Shown piece after piece: positions 1 through 7,363 of a stretch of 23,592 bases of DNA. The DNA is from a virus: positions 1 through 23,592 of IMG/VR virus record IMGVR_UViG_3300044998_000171, one strand, 5' to 3'. Every line of letters begins with the position of its first letter. The first letter of the stretch is position 1. The notes beneath the pieces are model-generated. The model ran no database searches. It saw only the letters and a program-made list of their open reading frames with translations, and was not told where the DNA came from. Position numbers and translations under genes: made by a program.

Positions 1-2230
1 TGAGGCGCTGCTGGTCGGCGATCGCCTGCTCCAGATCGGCCCGCTCGGCCGAGGTCAGCTCGCGGCCCATCCGCTCCCTGAGCTGGGCCTCCGCCCGCAG
101 AAGGGGGATGAGCGCCTTCCGGCCGGTAAGCTCGAATTGCAGCTCCTGATTTTGTAGTTTGAGGTCGGCGACAAAATCGGCGAAGACTTCCGGCGCCTTC
201 TCCAGCTTGTTGAGCTGCTCGACGGTCTCGCCGATCGATTCCGTCAGTTCTCGCTGCGTCGCCAGCCAGGCGGCGATCTCGGCCATGGTGGCGCCGGCCG
301 CCTTTTCCAGCGCGGCAACGTTTGTTGTGCCGAGATCGGCCGCCTCGCCGAACTCCAAAAGCATCTGGCGCGCCTTCTGGGCGTCCTGGATATCGAGCAG
401 GGCCGCGAGTCCACCCTGTCCCGCAGCCTGACTTTGTGTGTTCAAGTCGGCGACGCTATCCTTCAGCGACTCAATGCTGGCGCGCGCCTTGTTGATCTTC
501 TCTGAGATCTCGGAAGCATCCGACACCTCGCCGAGCGCATCGGACACATTGCCCAGGGTGGCGCCATACTTTTCCGCCTCAAGGCGCGCGTTGGCGATGC
601 TTTCTGCTTTCTCCGTGAATGTGGCAAAAAGATCGCCGACGCCATTCTGCGCGATCGCCACCCAATCGGCCTCGAAGATCCCGGCCAGGTCCGCCTTCAT
701 CTGACCGGCGGCACCGGCCAGCGTGCCCACTAGGTCCGAACTGACCGCTGCTTGGAAGGCCGCGAAGCTGAAATCGCCCTCGAACACCGCCTGCAGGCCC
801 AGCCAGAACCCGACGGCCATCCCCTTAACCGCCTCGAACGCGGTGCGGAAATTGTCATAGATCGCCCGGCCGATGATGGCGACGGCGCGGGGCAGCGCCG
901 TGATGACGTTGATCTGAAAATTGACCGCTTCTTCCAACACGGCGCTGGCGCCTGTCCAGATGCCGGACCAATCGGTGCCAAAGTTCTGCCCCAGGGTATC
1001 GATGAGGCCGGTAAACCAGCTGGCGAAACCGGTCCACTTGGCGCCGATCCAATCAACCACCTCGCCGATGATTTCGCTCGCCGCCCGGAAATAGTCGCCG
1101 AGGGTGGCAACGGACCCCGCCACCGGGTGGATCTCATCGCGGAAGGTCACCAGCCAGGCAGCGGCGGCCGTAAGGCCCATGATCAGCAGCCCAAGCGGGT
1201 TGGCGGCAATGGCCAGGCCGACGGCCCGAATCCCGCCCACGGTGGCCGCCAGGCCGGTTTGCAACAGGGTGAACAAAGTGCCTAGATTGGCGGCGATGGC
1301 ACCGGCACCGAGCGCCGCCAGGCCGATACCGAGATATTCGATGTTCTCGGTGAGGAAGCCAATCGCTTCCGCAGCGAGCCTGGCACCGCCGATGATGAGG
1401 TCATTGAGACCGCCCTCGCCGATCCTCACGAAAAGCGCGTCGACCGCGTCGCCCAGGTTGGAGAAGGCGCCGCCGATCGTGTTCATCTGCTCCGCCATCG
1501 CCCCGCCGAAATTCGCTTTGGCGATCTGCTGCAGATAGGCCTCGATTTCGGCCGTATTCTTGCCGACTTCGGTGGTGATACCCTTGAAGGTGAAACGGAC
1601 CCGGTCGCCTTCCGTGCTGGCACGGATCCCAAACTCCTTCAGCCGCTCGAACTCGCCCGTAGTGGCGTCGGCCACTGCCTCGACCATCTGCATGAGCGGC
1701 TTGCCCATGCCGCTCGCCATATCGCCATAGGCGCGCAAGGTGTCCTGGCTGGCGCTGATGCCCATGGCACGGAGCCGCGTCCAGGCCTCGGTTACCTCCC
1801 GGAGCGATGACGGCGTCTCGGCCGCGAAGCGACGCAGTTCTGCCATCTGCGCCTTAGCCGCCTCGGCCGAGCCGGTGATGGTCTTCAGGCTGGCACCCAG
1901 CCGCTGGAACTCGGCATTGACCGAAACGATCTGGCGCAGGGTAAACGCGGCGGCAAGTGCGCCACCCGCCTGAACCGCAAGTCTCGACAGGGATGGCAGG
2001 ATAGCCGACAGCGACCGGCTTTCACGCGAGACAGCGCCAATGCCCTGGGCTGCATCGGTGCCGGCTCGGCCAAGGCCTCTTACTCCTCCGGCCGCGCTAC
2101 CGGTGCTGGCGGCTGTTCGCTGAGCGTCTTGCCCAAGCTCCTGGATCGCGCCTTTGGCATCGCGGACGCCAGCGCGGACCCCACTGGCATCCGACGTAAT
2201 GACAATGGAGGCGCGCATGGCGGCGTTCAT
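1..2230 (-). CDS. Phage tail tape measure protein (partial, C-terminus beyond window)
   Basis: This frame is open from the ATG at 2230 to the left edge (743 codons, no stop), so the C-terminus is missing. The start overlaps the TGA of the upstream DUF1799 frame as ATGA; a second ATG at 2218 is possible. The N-terminal third resembles the tape-measure N-terminal domain, with the segment around residues 90-180 containing FAAETPSSLREV and KEFGIRASTEGDRV. Residues about 297-365 are a long hydrophobic, Gly/Ala-rich stretch typical of the membrane-inserting part. Beyond residue 500 it becomes charged and helical, with coiled-coil character. Tape measure proteins set tail length, act as scaffold inside the tail tube and help DNA pass the host envelope. 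Its position straight after the frameshifted chaperone pair is the standard siphophage order. Confidence is high for the family; total length is unknown. Confidence 0.9.
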   Translation of the reverse strand, partial: MNAAMRASIVITSDASGVRAGVRDAKGAIQELGQDAQRTAASTGSAAGGVRGLGRAGTDAAQGIGAVSRESRSLSAILPSLSRLAVQAGGALAAAFTLRQIVSVNAEFQRLGASLKTITGSAEAAKAQMAELRRFAAETPSSLREVTEAWTRLRAMGISASQDTLRAYGDMASGMGKPLMQMVEAVADATTGEFERLKEFGIRASTEGDRVRFTFKGITTEVGKNTAEIEAYLQQIAKANFGGAMAEQMNTIGGAFSNLGDAVDALFVRIGEGGLNDLIIGGARLAAEAIGFLTENIEYLGIGLAALGAGAIAANLGTLFTLLQTGLAATVGGIRAVGLAIAANPLGLLIMGLTAAAAWLVTFRDEIHPVAGSVATLGDYFRAASEIIGEVVDWIGAKWTGFASWFTGLIDTLGQNFGTDWSGIWTGASAVLEEAVNFQINVITALPRAVAIIGRAIYDNFRTAFEAVKGMAVGFWLGLQAVFEGDFSFAAFQAAVSSDLVGTLAGAAGQMKADLAGIFEADWVAIAQNGVGDLFATFTEKAESIANARLEAEKYGATLGNVSDALGEVSDASEISEKINKARASIESLKDSVADLNTQSQAAGQGGLAALLDIQDAQKARQMLLEFGEAADLGTTNVAALEKAAGATMAEIAAWLATQRELTESIGETVEQLNKLEKAPEVFADFVADLKLQNQELQFELTGRKALIPLLRAEAQLRERMGRELTSAERADLEQAIADQQRL

Positions 2231-2580
2231 GCGGTCACCGCCACGCCATCATCATTTTGGCGAGTCCGTTCCGCTGCGACCTTAAGGCATTCGTCGAGAT
2301 AGGCCGCTTCCATCACCTGGAGATCCTCGAACAGGCGGCGGTGGATCGATTGACCCAGGCATCGGGCGACGAACTCGACCCCCTGATAATCGAGGCCGGT
2401 CGGCTGCCCGAGCTGGCCGGCATGACGCCATTGCGTCTGGACCCGCAGGAAGAACTGCAGCGACTTGACGCAATCCGGCCAGATCTCGAAATCTTCGTCA
2501 GGCTCATTCCGACCATCCACGGTTTCCAGATGATCGAGCTGGGCAGCGATCATCTCCGCGTCGGCGCCGAAGCGGCGCAT
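2227..2580 (-). CDS. DUF1799-like tail assembly chaperone, T part (downstream frame)
   Basis: This 117-codon frame from the ATG at 2580 carries the DUF1799-type core FEIWPDCVKSLQFFL, then TQWR and GQPTGLDY. The frame is open for a further 26 codons upstream of the ATG, back to the slippery site at 2658. It is therefore more likely the distal half of a frameshift fusion than an independent gene. The bases upstream of the ATG read CTCACTGAGGAA, giving only a poorly spaced GAGG, so independent initiation cannot be excluded. Its TGA overlaps the tape measure start. In siphophages the T domain recruits tail tube subunits to the tape-measure/chaperone complex and is absent from the virion. Confidence 0.75.
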   Translation of the reverse strand: MRRFGADAEMIAAQLDHLETVDGRNEPDEDFEIWPDCVKSLQFFLRVQTQWRHAGQLGQPTGLDYQGVEFVARCLGQSIHRRLFEDLQVMEAAYLDECLKVAAERTRQNDDGVAVTA

Positions 2581-2987
2581 TTCCTCAGTGAGGTCGTCCT
2601 CGGCCGCGTCGTCAGTCGGCCGGGAGCCCCGCGCCAGGCGCCGCGCGGCGCCTTCTAGTTTTTTCTCCGGCCGCCACCCTGCATCTCGCGCAGATAGGTG
2701 GTGACGAGAGCGTTGAGAATGATGGCATCCTCCAGGAGTGCGTCACGCGCCTGGGTGTTGAATTCGCAAGGCCTGCCGTCGGTGCCCTCGATTCCCTCGA
2801 AATCAATGAAGACCTCACGCATCAGCTCGACATTGTCGTCGCGCAGAATCCACTCCTTCAATTCCGTAACGGGGAGGCGCTTGAATTTTGCTTTGAACGA
2901 GTGCTGAGCATGGCCGCCGTTATCGGTCGGCAGCTGGAACTGGATCTTCGTGACGAAGGTCTGGTCGCCTGTCGGCAGCTTGAACAT
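2227..2987 (-). CDS. Tail assembly chaperone G-T fusion made by -1 frameshift
   Basis: Proposed product of ribosomes that slip one base back at the heptamer at 2664-2658. The first 110 residues come from the upstream frame. They are followed by 26 linker residues beginning LEGAARRLARG, and then the 117-residue DUF1799 part, 253 aa in all. Every codon between the slip site and the ATG at 2580 was read and none is a stop. The arrangement matches the lambda gpG/gpGT pair, in which a minor fraction of ribosomes make the long form. The fusion is inferred from sequence; efficiency and protein product are not shown here. Confidence 0.78.
2636..2664 (-). promoter_or_regulatory. Programmed -1 ribosomal frameshift signal
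   Basis: On the minus strand the zero-frame codons AGA AAA AAC end directly at a TAG (2657-2655). They contain the canonical slippery heptamer A AAA AAC at 2664-2658 in the correct phase. Four bases later a perfect 7-bp hairpin begins: AGGCGCC (2653-2647), loop GCGC, GGCGCCT (2642-2636). Slipping by -1 moves ribosomes into the open frame leading to the DUF1799 ORF. Heptamer phase, stop placement and downstream structure all agree with known tail-chaperone frameshift sites. Confidence 0.85.
2655..2987 (-). CDS. Tail assembly chaperone, G part
   Basis: A 110-aa protein starting MFKLPTGDQ at the ATG at 2987, with GAGGAG about 7-8 bases upstream; an in-frame start 5 codons earlier lacks such a site. 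The protein is soluble, mixed alpha/beta and charged, and contains FVTKIQFQLP and RLPVTELKEWIL. It ends in GGGRRKN just before TAG, and the last three codons form the slippery site. Placement between the tail tube and tape measure genes and the frameshift into DUF1799 identify it as the short tail assembly chaperone, which coats the tape measure during tail polymerisation. Similarity to a named family is not obvious from the sequence alone, so the call rests mainly on context and the frameshift signal. Confidence 0.8.
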   Translation of the reverse strand: MFKLPTGDQTFVTKIQFQLPTDNGGHAQHSFKAKFKRLPVTELKEWILRDDNVELMREVFIDFEGIEGTDGRPCEFNTQARDALLEDAIILNALVTTYLREMQGGGRRKN

Positions 2988-3134
2988 GGTGAGGCTCCTC
3001 AATCATTCATGAAGGGTGGCGGGCGGCGCACTGTGTGCCTACGGGGGTTGCCCTGGCGGGTACCTACCGTCCCCAACGGGTGCTGACAGGCTCGCGACCT
3101 GGACCAGGCCGCCCTCTCTGGGTATTCGGTGGTG

Positions 3135-4064
3135 TTACTTGACCGTCAGCACGAACTCGTCATTGCCGGCCACCGGCACGAACTCCGTCGGCAGGGTCAT
3201 CATCAAGATGCCCTGGTCGTTGGAGTATTGCGGCGCTCCGATCTCGACCGCCGGTGCGTCGAACTGCACGATATGGCCGGCGGTGACGCCGTGAACGATC
3301 GAGACCGCCGCCCGGGTGCGGTTCTGGGCGACGGTGAAGAAATCCTTCGTCGCCAGGGGCGGGCTCTCGATCAGGATCTGGCCGGCCGGCAGGCGGTCGA
3401 CGATCTGGATCGATTCCTCGCCGATCAGGAACCGGCCCTGGACGTCGTTGGCGAGATCGAAGCTGAAGGTTTGCGCCACCGCCGAATAGCCATGAACCGA
3501 GAAGGTCGGCGTGTTGACCTTGCTGGCGGGGATCGGCGTCTGCCAGGCGGTGAGGGTAAGGGCCGGCACCGAGGCCGTCGAGGCCGCGAGCAGCAGGCCG
3601 AGGAAACGGAAGCGCAGCACCGGAAGGCCACGGGCGGAAAGCTCCAGGCTGACCGAGCCCCGGGCGCCGACCAGCTTGTGCAGGCTGCCGCCGATGTAGA
3701 GATAGACGGTCACCGACTCATGGGAATCGGTGATCGGTTCGTATTCGACCATGGTCGAGGCGGTGACGGTTTCGGCGAGGCCGCAGCCGCGCAGCAGCAC
3801 GCCATAGCCCGGCACGTCGCCGGCAGCGCCCGCGCCGGCCAGCTCGACGTCGAAACCCAGGCTGACATGCTGTCCGACCAGGATGATGCCCTGGCTGCCA
3901 AGCCACGGAGTTTCCGTGGCGCGGCGGACTTCCTCGGCCACCAGCGGGTTAAGCTCGACATTCATGCCGAGGATGGCGTTGGCACCCCCAGTCGGCTCCG
4001 GGTCGGTTCCATAGACGGTTTCGATCTTGGCGAGGATCGCCTTCTTCCGCCACTTGTAGGCCAT
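3135..4064 (-). CDS. Phage tail tube (major tail) protein
   Basis: A 309-aa protein starting MAYKWRKKAILAKIE. The N-terminus has the usual tail-tube opening, in which a short basic segment leads into KIETVYGTDPEPTGGANAI. The rest is beta-rich, with repeated short strands ending in a YSNDQGILMMTLPTEFV segment. It forms the inner tube through which DNA leaves the virion. No sheath-type gene precedes it; in Mu this place is taken by sheath gene L and then tube gene M. This gene is instead followed by the chaperone pair and tape measure. That order and its size fit the major tail proteins of siphovirus-type Mu-like phages. About 147 noncoding bases separate it from the chaperone gene. Confidence 0.8.
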   Translation of the reverse strand: MAYKWRKKAILAKIETVYGTDPEPTGGANAILGMNVELNPLVAEEVRRATETPWLGSQGIILVGQHVSLGFDVELAGAGAAGDVPGYGVLLRGCGLAETVTASTMVEYEPITDSHESVTVYLYIGGSLHKLVGARGSVSLELSARGLPVLRFRFLGLLLAASTASVPALTLTAWQTPIPASKVNTPTFSVHGYSAVAQTFSFDLANDVQGRFLIGEESIQIVDRLPAGQILIESPPLATKDFFTVAQNRTRAAVSIVHGVTAGHIVQFDAPAVEIGAPQYSNDQGILMMTLPTEFVPVAGNDEFVLTVK

Positions 4065-4070
4065 GGCTGC

Positions 4071-4295
4071 TTACTCCTTGCTCTCTGTGGTCGCCTGGTT
4101 GATCACCTGGGCGGCGGCCTTCTCCTCGGCCTTCTGGGCGGCCTTGGCGGCCTCGCGTCGGATCGCGGCGGCATTGGCCTCGGCCGCCTGGCGCGCCTTC
4201 TCATCCATGCCCGGCGCCTCGACCTGGAGCAGGGTGCCGTCCGGCTTCTTCATGTAGGAGCCGCCACCCTGCGGCCTGGTGATCGGTGTGGTCAT
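4071..4295 (-). CDS. Small Ala/Lys/Glu-rich phage protein, unknown function
   Basis: A 74-aa protein starting MTTPITRPQGGGSYMKKPDG. After a short Gly/Pro-rich head containing the phrase KPDGTLLQVEAPG, residues 30-65 form a highly charged Ala-rich helix (KARQAAEANAAAIRREAAKA) likely to be a coiled coil. GGAG stands upstream of the ATG. It lies between the gp37-like tail terminator gene and the tail tube gene, with 6 bases to the tube start, so it is part of the tail operon. I do not recognise the family; it sits in the place of Mu gp38 but is not obviously related to it. Confidence 0.7.
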   Translation of the reverse strand: MTTPITRPQGGGSYMKKPDGTLLQVEAPGMDEKARQAAEANAAAIRREAAKAAQKAEEKAAAQVINQATTESKE

Positions 4296-4313
4296 GGTCT
4301 TCTCCTCACATCA

Positions 4314-4751
4314 TCAGCTCGGCTGGCGGATCTGCCGGCCGCACAGGAAATCCATCTGGTAGAAAAGCGTCGCCCCTTCGATCCCGATCATTCGGCCGCG
4401 CCGATAGAGGATCATGTCGTCGGCGCCGTCCGGCTCCTGGCCGACCAGGGCGGCGATCACGGCATCGCGGATCGGCACGATGAGCGCCCGGGCCTTGGCT
4501 CCGGTCCGATCGCCCGCCACGCGCTGGCAGATGACGACGCTGATCGTCTCCGCCACCGGCTGTGCCACCAGGCCGGTCATGAATTGGGCACTTGGCGCGT
4601 CGTCGCCCTGGTGCATCACCCAGGCTGCCGGCGTCGTCTGCGGGATTTTGCCAGCGGCGATCATCTCTGCGAGATCGGCCACGTCCTGGACGCGGCCGGC
4701 AAAGGCGTCGACCTCGTTGGCCAGGCGTTCAATGACCCAATCAACGATCAT
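4314..4751 (-). CDS. Mu gp37-like tail protein (tail terminator candidate)
   Basis: A 145-aa protein starting MIVDWVIERLANEVDAFAGRVQDV; its ATG overlaps the TGA of the preceding virion morphogenesis gene as ATGA. Length, position and composition fit the Mu gp37/DUF1834 group. The protein has an N-terminal helix, a central QPVAETISVVICQRVA strand, and then RALIVPIRDAVIAALVGQEPDGADDMILYRRGRMIG. Members of this group are thought to act at the head-tail junction or tail end. Four adjacent genes here (gp36, G, gp37 and this order) form the connector/tail-completion block. The family call is from pattern and position; the terminator role is inferred. Confidence 0.72.
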   Translation of the reverse strand: MIVDWVIERLANEVDAFAGRVQDVADLAEMIAAGKIPQTTPAAWVMHQGDDAPSAQFMTGLVAQPVAETISVVICQRVAGDRTGAKARALIVPIRDAVIAALVGQEPDGADDMILYRRGRMIGIEGATLFYQMDFLCGRQIRQPS

Positions 4752-5239
4752 TGGAACAGTCCTTCCAGCCAGTCGCCGGCGATCGCCTCAATCTCGGCGC
4801 GGTCGTCATCGTCGATGCCCAGAAACGGGCGTGGCGGGATGGTCACGGATTCCTTCGAGATCCAGGCGCCGCCCACCTTGAATTTGAGTGCCTTCTTGTT
4901 CTTGGCGCGGATGGTCCCGCCGGTCTGGTGAATGGCGGCATAGATGGCGTTGGTACCCACTTCGACCTGGTCGGCCTGTGCGTTGAAGGTCAGGCTTTGA
5001 TAGAGCCGGTTGCTGTCGCGCAGCGTCTTGCCGCCCCCCAGCCTGGCGCGCAGCGATGGCGGCCAGGGATTGCCGTTCGGCCCCGCCTCGCGCTCGAAGC
5101 GCATTTGCGTCGACGTCAGCACGGCGGCACCGACCTGTTGCATCAGCGGCCGCGTGTCGGTCGCCGTTTCCGCGGCTGCCGCCAGGGCGCGGGTGAGCGC
5201 GCTGTCGTCGAGGCGGATCTGCAGGGCGAGGCCGGTCAT
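4748..5239 (-). CDS. G: Phage virion morphogenesis protein (Mu gpG / P2 gpS type)
   Basis: A 163-aa protein starting MTGLALQIRLDDSALTRALAA. The ATG at 5239 shares one base with the stop of gp36 (TGATG); a TTG one codon earlier is possible. It carries the family's core: RFEREAGPNGNPWPPSLRARLGGGKTLRDSNRLYQSLTF, then the HQTGGTIRAKNKKALKF region, ending in PRPFLGIDDDDRAEIEAIAGDWLEGLF. The family is required for tail completion and head-tail joining. In Mu, gene G sits directly after F in the head cluster; here it follows gp36 in the tail cluster, so it has been moved relative to Mu. Confidence 0.88.
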   Translation of the reverse strand: MTGLALQIRLDDSALTRALAAAAETATDTRPLMQQVGAAVLTSTQMRFEREAGPNGNPWPPSLRARLGGGKTLRDSNRLYQSLTFNAQADQVEVGTNAIYAAIHQTGGTIRAKNKKALKFKVGGAWISKESVTIPPRPFLGIDDDDRAEIEAIAGDWLEGLFQ

Positions 5240-5664
5240 CAAAAGCCGCCCATCTTGTCGGTGGCGAAGATGCGGTCAGGTGCCTCGATCTCGGCGCCGT
5301 CGCTGCTGCCGGCCGGGGCCGGTGCCAGGTCGACGTCCAACACCACGATCCCGGTGCTGACGTCGCGCAGCCATCGCAGCGCGTCCTCGTAATCCTTGCG
5401 CACCTTCTCCGGCACGCTGTCGCGATGCAGCCGGTAATAGGCGATCACCACGCATTTGATCCTGACGTCGTTGGGAACGCTGGCGAGCGGCACCGCGTAG
5501 CGGCGGCCGAGATAGCTGTTCATTTCGCCGGTGGCATCATCCAGCGCCGCGTTGAGGACCGCCGTGTCGATGGCCCCGGCCGGCGGCGTGCCGCGATCCG
5601 TCAACCCGATCAGGTCGTCGGTCGAGAAACGCGCTTCCATGTCGGCTTGATCGGCGTAGGCCAT
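5239..5664 (-). CDS. DUF1320 protein (Mu gp36-like head-tail connector)
   Basis: A 141-aa protein starting MAYADQADMEARFSTDDLIGLTDRG, the characteristic N-terminus of DUF1320 (Mu gp36). It continues with the expected helical core AVLNAALDDATGEMNSYLGRRYAVPL and VRIKCVVIAYYRLHRDSVPEKVRKDYEDALRWLRDVSTG. These proteins belong to the head-completion/connector group. It is the first gene after the terminator-like hairpin at 5684-5719, so it opens the connector/tail part of the operon. AGGTGAG precedes the ATG. The C-terminal 40 residues are Ala/Pro-rich and variable in the family. Confidence 0.88.
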   Translation of the reverse strand: MAYADQADMEARFSTDDLIGLTDRGTPPAGAIDTAVLNAALDDATGEMNSYLGRRYAVPLASVPNDVRIKCVVIAYYRLHRDSVPEKVRKDYEDALRWLRDVSTGIVVLDVDLAPAPAGSSDGAEIEAPDRIFATDKMGGF

Positions 5665-5683
5665 CGCATCTCACCTGGAGTGG

Positions 5684-5719
5684 AAAAGGGCCGGCCCGCC
5701 ACTGGCCGGCCGGCCCCTT
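5684..5719 (-). terminator. Strong intrinsic-terminator-like hairpin between head and tail genes
   Basis: Minus-strand RNA would form an 11-bp stem: AAGGGGCCGGC (5719-5709) pairs with GCCGGCCCTTT (5695-5685), with one G-U pair. The loop itself contains a GCC/GGC pair. The 3' arm ends in four U residues (5687-5684). It lies between gp35 and gp36, where the head module ends and the connector/tail module begins. No second promoter is obvious, so read-through or partial termination would set the ratio of head to tail transcripts. Confidence 0.6.
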
Positions 5720-5743
5720 CGCAACGTCGCCCCGGAACCGGGG

Positions 5744-5935
5744 TTACTTCTTGTCGTCGCCCTTCTTGGGCTCAGGCCCGTCGAACTCCTGCACCACCAG
5801 CATTGGCTCGGCCTTCATGGCCTTGATCTGCTCAGCGGTGAACTCGGTGGCCGGATATTCCTGTGGCGAGGTGGAATGCGCCCGGCCGGCGCGGCGGAAG
5901 CCGTCCTTCATGGCGACGATACGCAACATCTTCAT
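5744..5935 (-). CDS. Mu gp35-like small protein (HI1506-related)
   Basis: A 63-aa protein starting MKMLRIVAMKDGFRRAGRAHS at the ATG at 5935. It has the N-terminal pattern of the gp35/HI1506 group: a basic segment with DGFRRAGRAHS, then TEFTAEQIKAMKAEPMLVVQE, and an acidic/Lys tail ending in KKGDDKK. The EFTAEQIKAMKAEPML part looks like the short helical motif these proteins share, in which the region before the last residues follows a 'target value then residue change' layout. It lies between major head gene T and the hairpin at 5684-5719. Its role in Mu is not well defined; it is conserved next to the major head gene. Confidence 0.8.
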   Translation of the reverse strand: MKMLRIVAMKDGFRRAGRAHSTSPQEYPATEFTAEQIKAMKAEPMLVVQEFDGPEPKKGDDKK

Positions 5936-5970
5936 GGGGCTCTGTCCTTCGGTCCTGGGTGCGGGTTGGC

Positions 5971-6867
5971 TTAGGCGGCGAGCTCGGGCACGACGAGCAG
6001 CTCGGCCGTGCCGCGCCACACGTTGTCGGCGCCGTTGGCGTCCTTCTCGGCCGTCAGCAGCCGGCGGCCGGCGCCTTCGAGCGAGGGCGGGACGACCAGC
6101 AGGTCGCCCTGGATGCCGAGCGGTTGGCCGCCGGAGCCGCGCAGGCTGCCCATGGCGGCCCTGGCGGCGTCGTAGTTGGTGGCGTCGAGGGTGGCCTTCG
6201 AGCCGAAGGCGAGCTGCCAGAGGCCATAACCGGCGTTCACGCGGCAATCCACGCCATAGAGGAATTCCTTGGCATGGAAGACGTTGTCGTCGGTGAGGCT
6301 GGTCTTCGCCGTGAACTGGTAGTCGCGGCGCTTCTGGAAGATGAAGGGCTTGACGGCGTTCTTGGTGCAGAGCAGGAACCAGGCGGCGCCGGCGCCGGCC
6401 TGCATGTTCGAGACCGAGATCACCTCGCCGGCGGCGTTGTAGCCGGGGTGGTCGGTGTCGAAGAAATACTGCCCGTCATAGCAGGCGGTGTTGAAGCCGG
6501 CCGCGAACAGCGAATAAACCAGGTGATCGGGATGGCGCCGCGACGCCTGGCCGAGCTGGGCGAAGATCGGCGTGTAGACGCCATAGCTGTCATCCTCGAT
6601 CTTCTCGCGCTCGACCCCGACCGTGTTTTCGAAGGTCTTGTTCTTCAGCGTGAAGTCGCTGGTCGACAGGTTCTGCACGACGCGGTCGCCCAGCCACTCC
6701 CGGAACTTGGGGAAGGAGCCGAGCCAGCCATACTGCTCGGAGCCCTGGGTCGACGGCACCTCGGTCGCGACACGCGGCCAGGTCGGCGAGACGCCGTTGA
6801 ACGCATTGTTGAAGGTGGTTCGGAAGCCGACATTGAGGGCGGCGAGCGATGCGGAATTGAGCAACAT
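5971..6867 (-). CDS. T: Major head (capsid) protein, Mu gpT type
   Basis: A 298-aa protein starting MLLNSASLAALNVGFRTTFNNAFNG, a clear Mu-like major head subunit (gpT family, about 300 aa). Recognisable stretches are EQYGWLGSFPKFREWLGDR near residue 45, the VEREKIEDDSYGVYTPIFAQLG region near residue 85, DGQYFFDTDHP near residue 130, and the C-terminal GDLLVVPPSLEGAGRRLL followed by ELLVVPELA. It builds the icosahedral shell on the scaffold made from Z/I. The gene follows the decoration-like gene and is followed by gp35, as in Mu. Confidence 0.93.
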   Translation of the reverse strand: MLLNSASLAALNVGFRTTFNNAFNGVSPTWPRVATEVPSTQGSEQYGWLGSFPKFREWLGDRVVQNLSTSDFTLKNKTFENTVGVEREKIEDDSYGVYTPIFAQLGQASRRHPDHLVYSLFAAGFNTACYDGQYFFDTDHPGYNAAGEVISVSNMQAGAGAAWFLLCTKNAVKPFIFQKRRDYQFTAKTSLTDDNVFHAKEFLYGVDCRVNAGYGLWQLAFGSKATLDATNYDAARAAMGSLRGSGGQPLGIQGDLLVVPPSLEGAGRRLLTAEKDANGADNVWRGTAELLVVPELAA

Positions 6868-6922
6868 GGATCAGATCTCCGTTACGGCCAGGCTTCGGGC
6901 GCGGCCAGGGTTGAGGCTGGGG

Positions 6923-7327
6923 TCAGATCTCGACCCAGACGCCGTCGCTGTCGACGCCGCGCACCTTGCCCGCGACCGAGCGCGTGTTGGTGCCGTTGGT
7001 CTTGGCGACGGTTTCGTCGTCGACGATGTAGACGTCCTTGCCGAGCTCGGTGAGCCCGATGGCATCGCCGGCCGACGAGTTCTTGAACTTGAAGACTCCG
7101 CGACGCACGGTGACCGACTTGGCGCCATTGGCGCCGCCTGTGTTATCGACGCTCTCTTCAGCGCGGCCGAGCGCCACCAGGGTGGTGGCGACCGACCCGG
7201 GCGCGGCATAGCCGGCATTGTTCACCACCAGGGCGCCGGCATAGATCACGGCGCTGGCGGCGACGGGAACGTGGTAGAACTCGGAATCGGCCTTGCGAAG
7301 CGTGTCGCGGTCTTTGCTAAGCGCCAT
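6923..7327 (-). CDS. Head decoration / capsid cement-like protein (position of Mu gp33)
   Basis: A 134-aa protein starting MALSKDRDTLRKADSEFYHVPVAA, with AGGAG about 9 bases upstream of its ATG. It is a small beta-rich protein with the layout of DUF2190-type cement proteins. The segment AGALVVNNAGYAAPG is followed by LVALGRAEESVDN, the strand SVTVRRGVFKFKNSSAGDAI and then GKDVYIVDDETVAKT. Such proteins bind the outer capsid surface and stabilise it. Its place between protease/scaffold and major head protein supports a structural role. The family assignment is by pattern only. Confidence 0.72.
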   Translation of the reverse strand: MALSKDRDTLRKADSEFYHVPVAASAVIYAGALVVNNAGYAAPGSVATTLVALGRAEESVDNTGGANGAKSVTVRRGVFKFKNSSAGDAIGLTELGKDVYIVDDETVAKTNGTNTRSVAGKVRGVDSDGVWVEI

Positions 7328-7363
7328 GTCGGCGGTCTCCTGCTGTGATGGTTGGGGCGAGGA

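Noticed and set aside
2988-3134. The 147-bp spacer between tail tube and chaperone genes as a third activator promoter
   Set aside because: No copy of the dyad halves is present and no clear terminator or promoter was seen, only short GC-rich inverted repeats such as CCTGG-T-CCAGG.
3129-4931. A 600-codon open frame on the plus strand, antisense to the tail genes
   Set aside because: It lies opposite well-recognised minus-strand genes, has a composition typical of antisense frames in GC-rich DNA (Asp/His/Arg/Leu-rich) and no domain or ribosome site.
5863-7053. A 396-codon plus-strand frame opposite the major head gene
   Set aside because: It is Gly/Ala/Arg-rich with no recognisable domain, and the opposite strand holds the major head protein.
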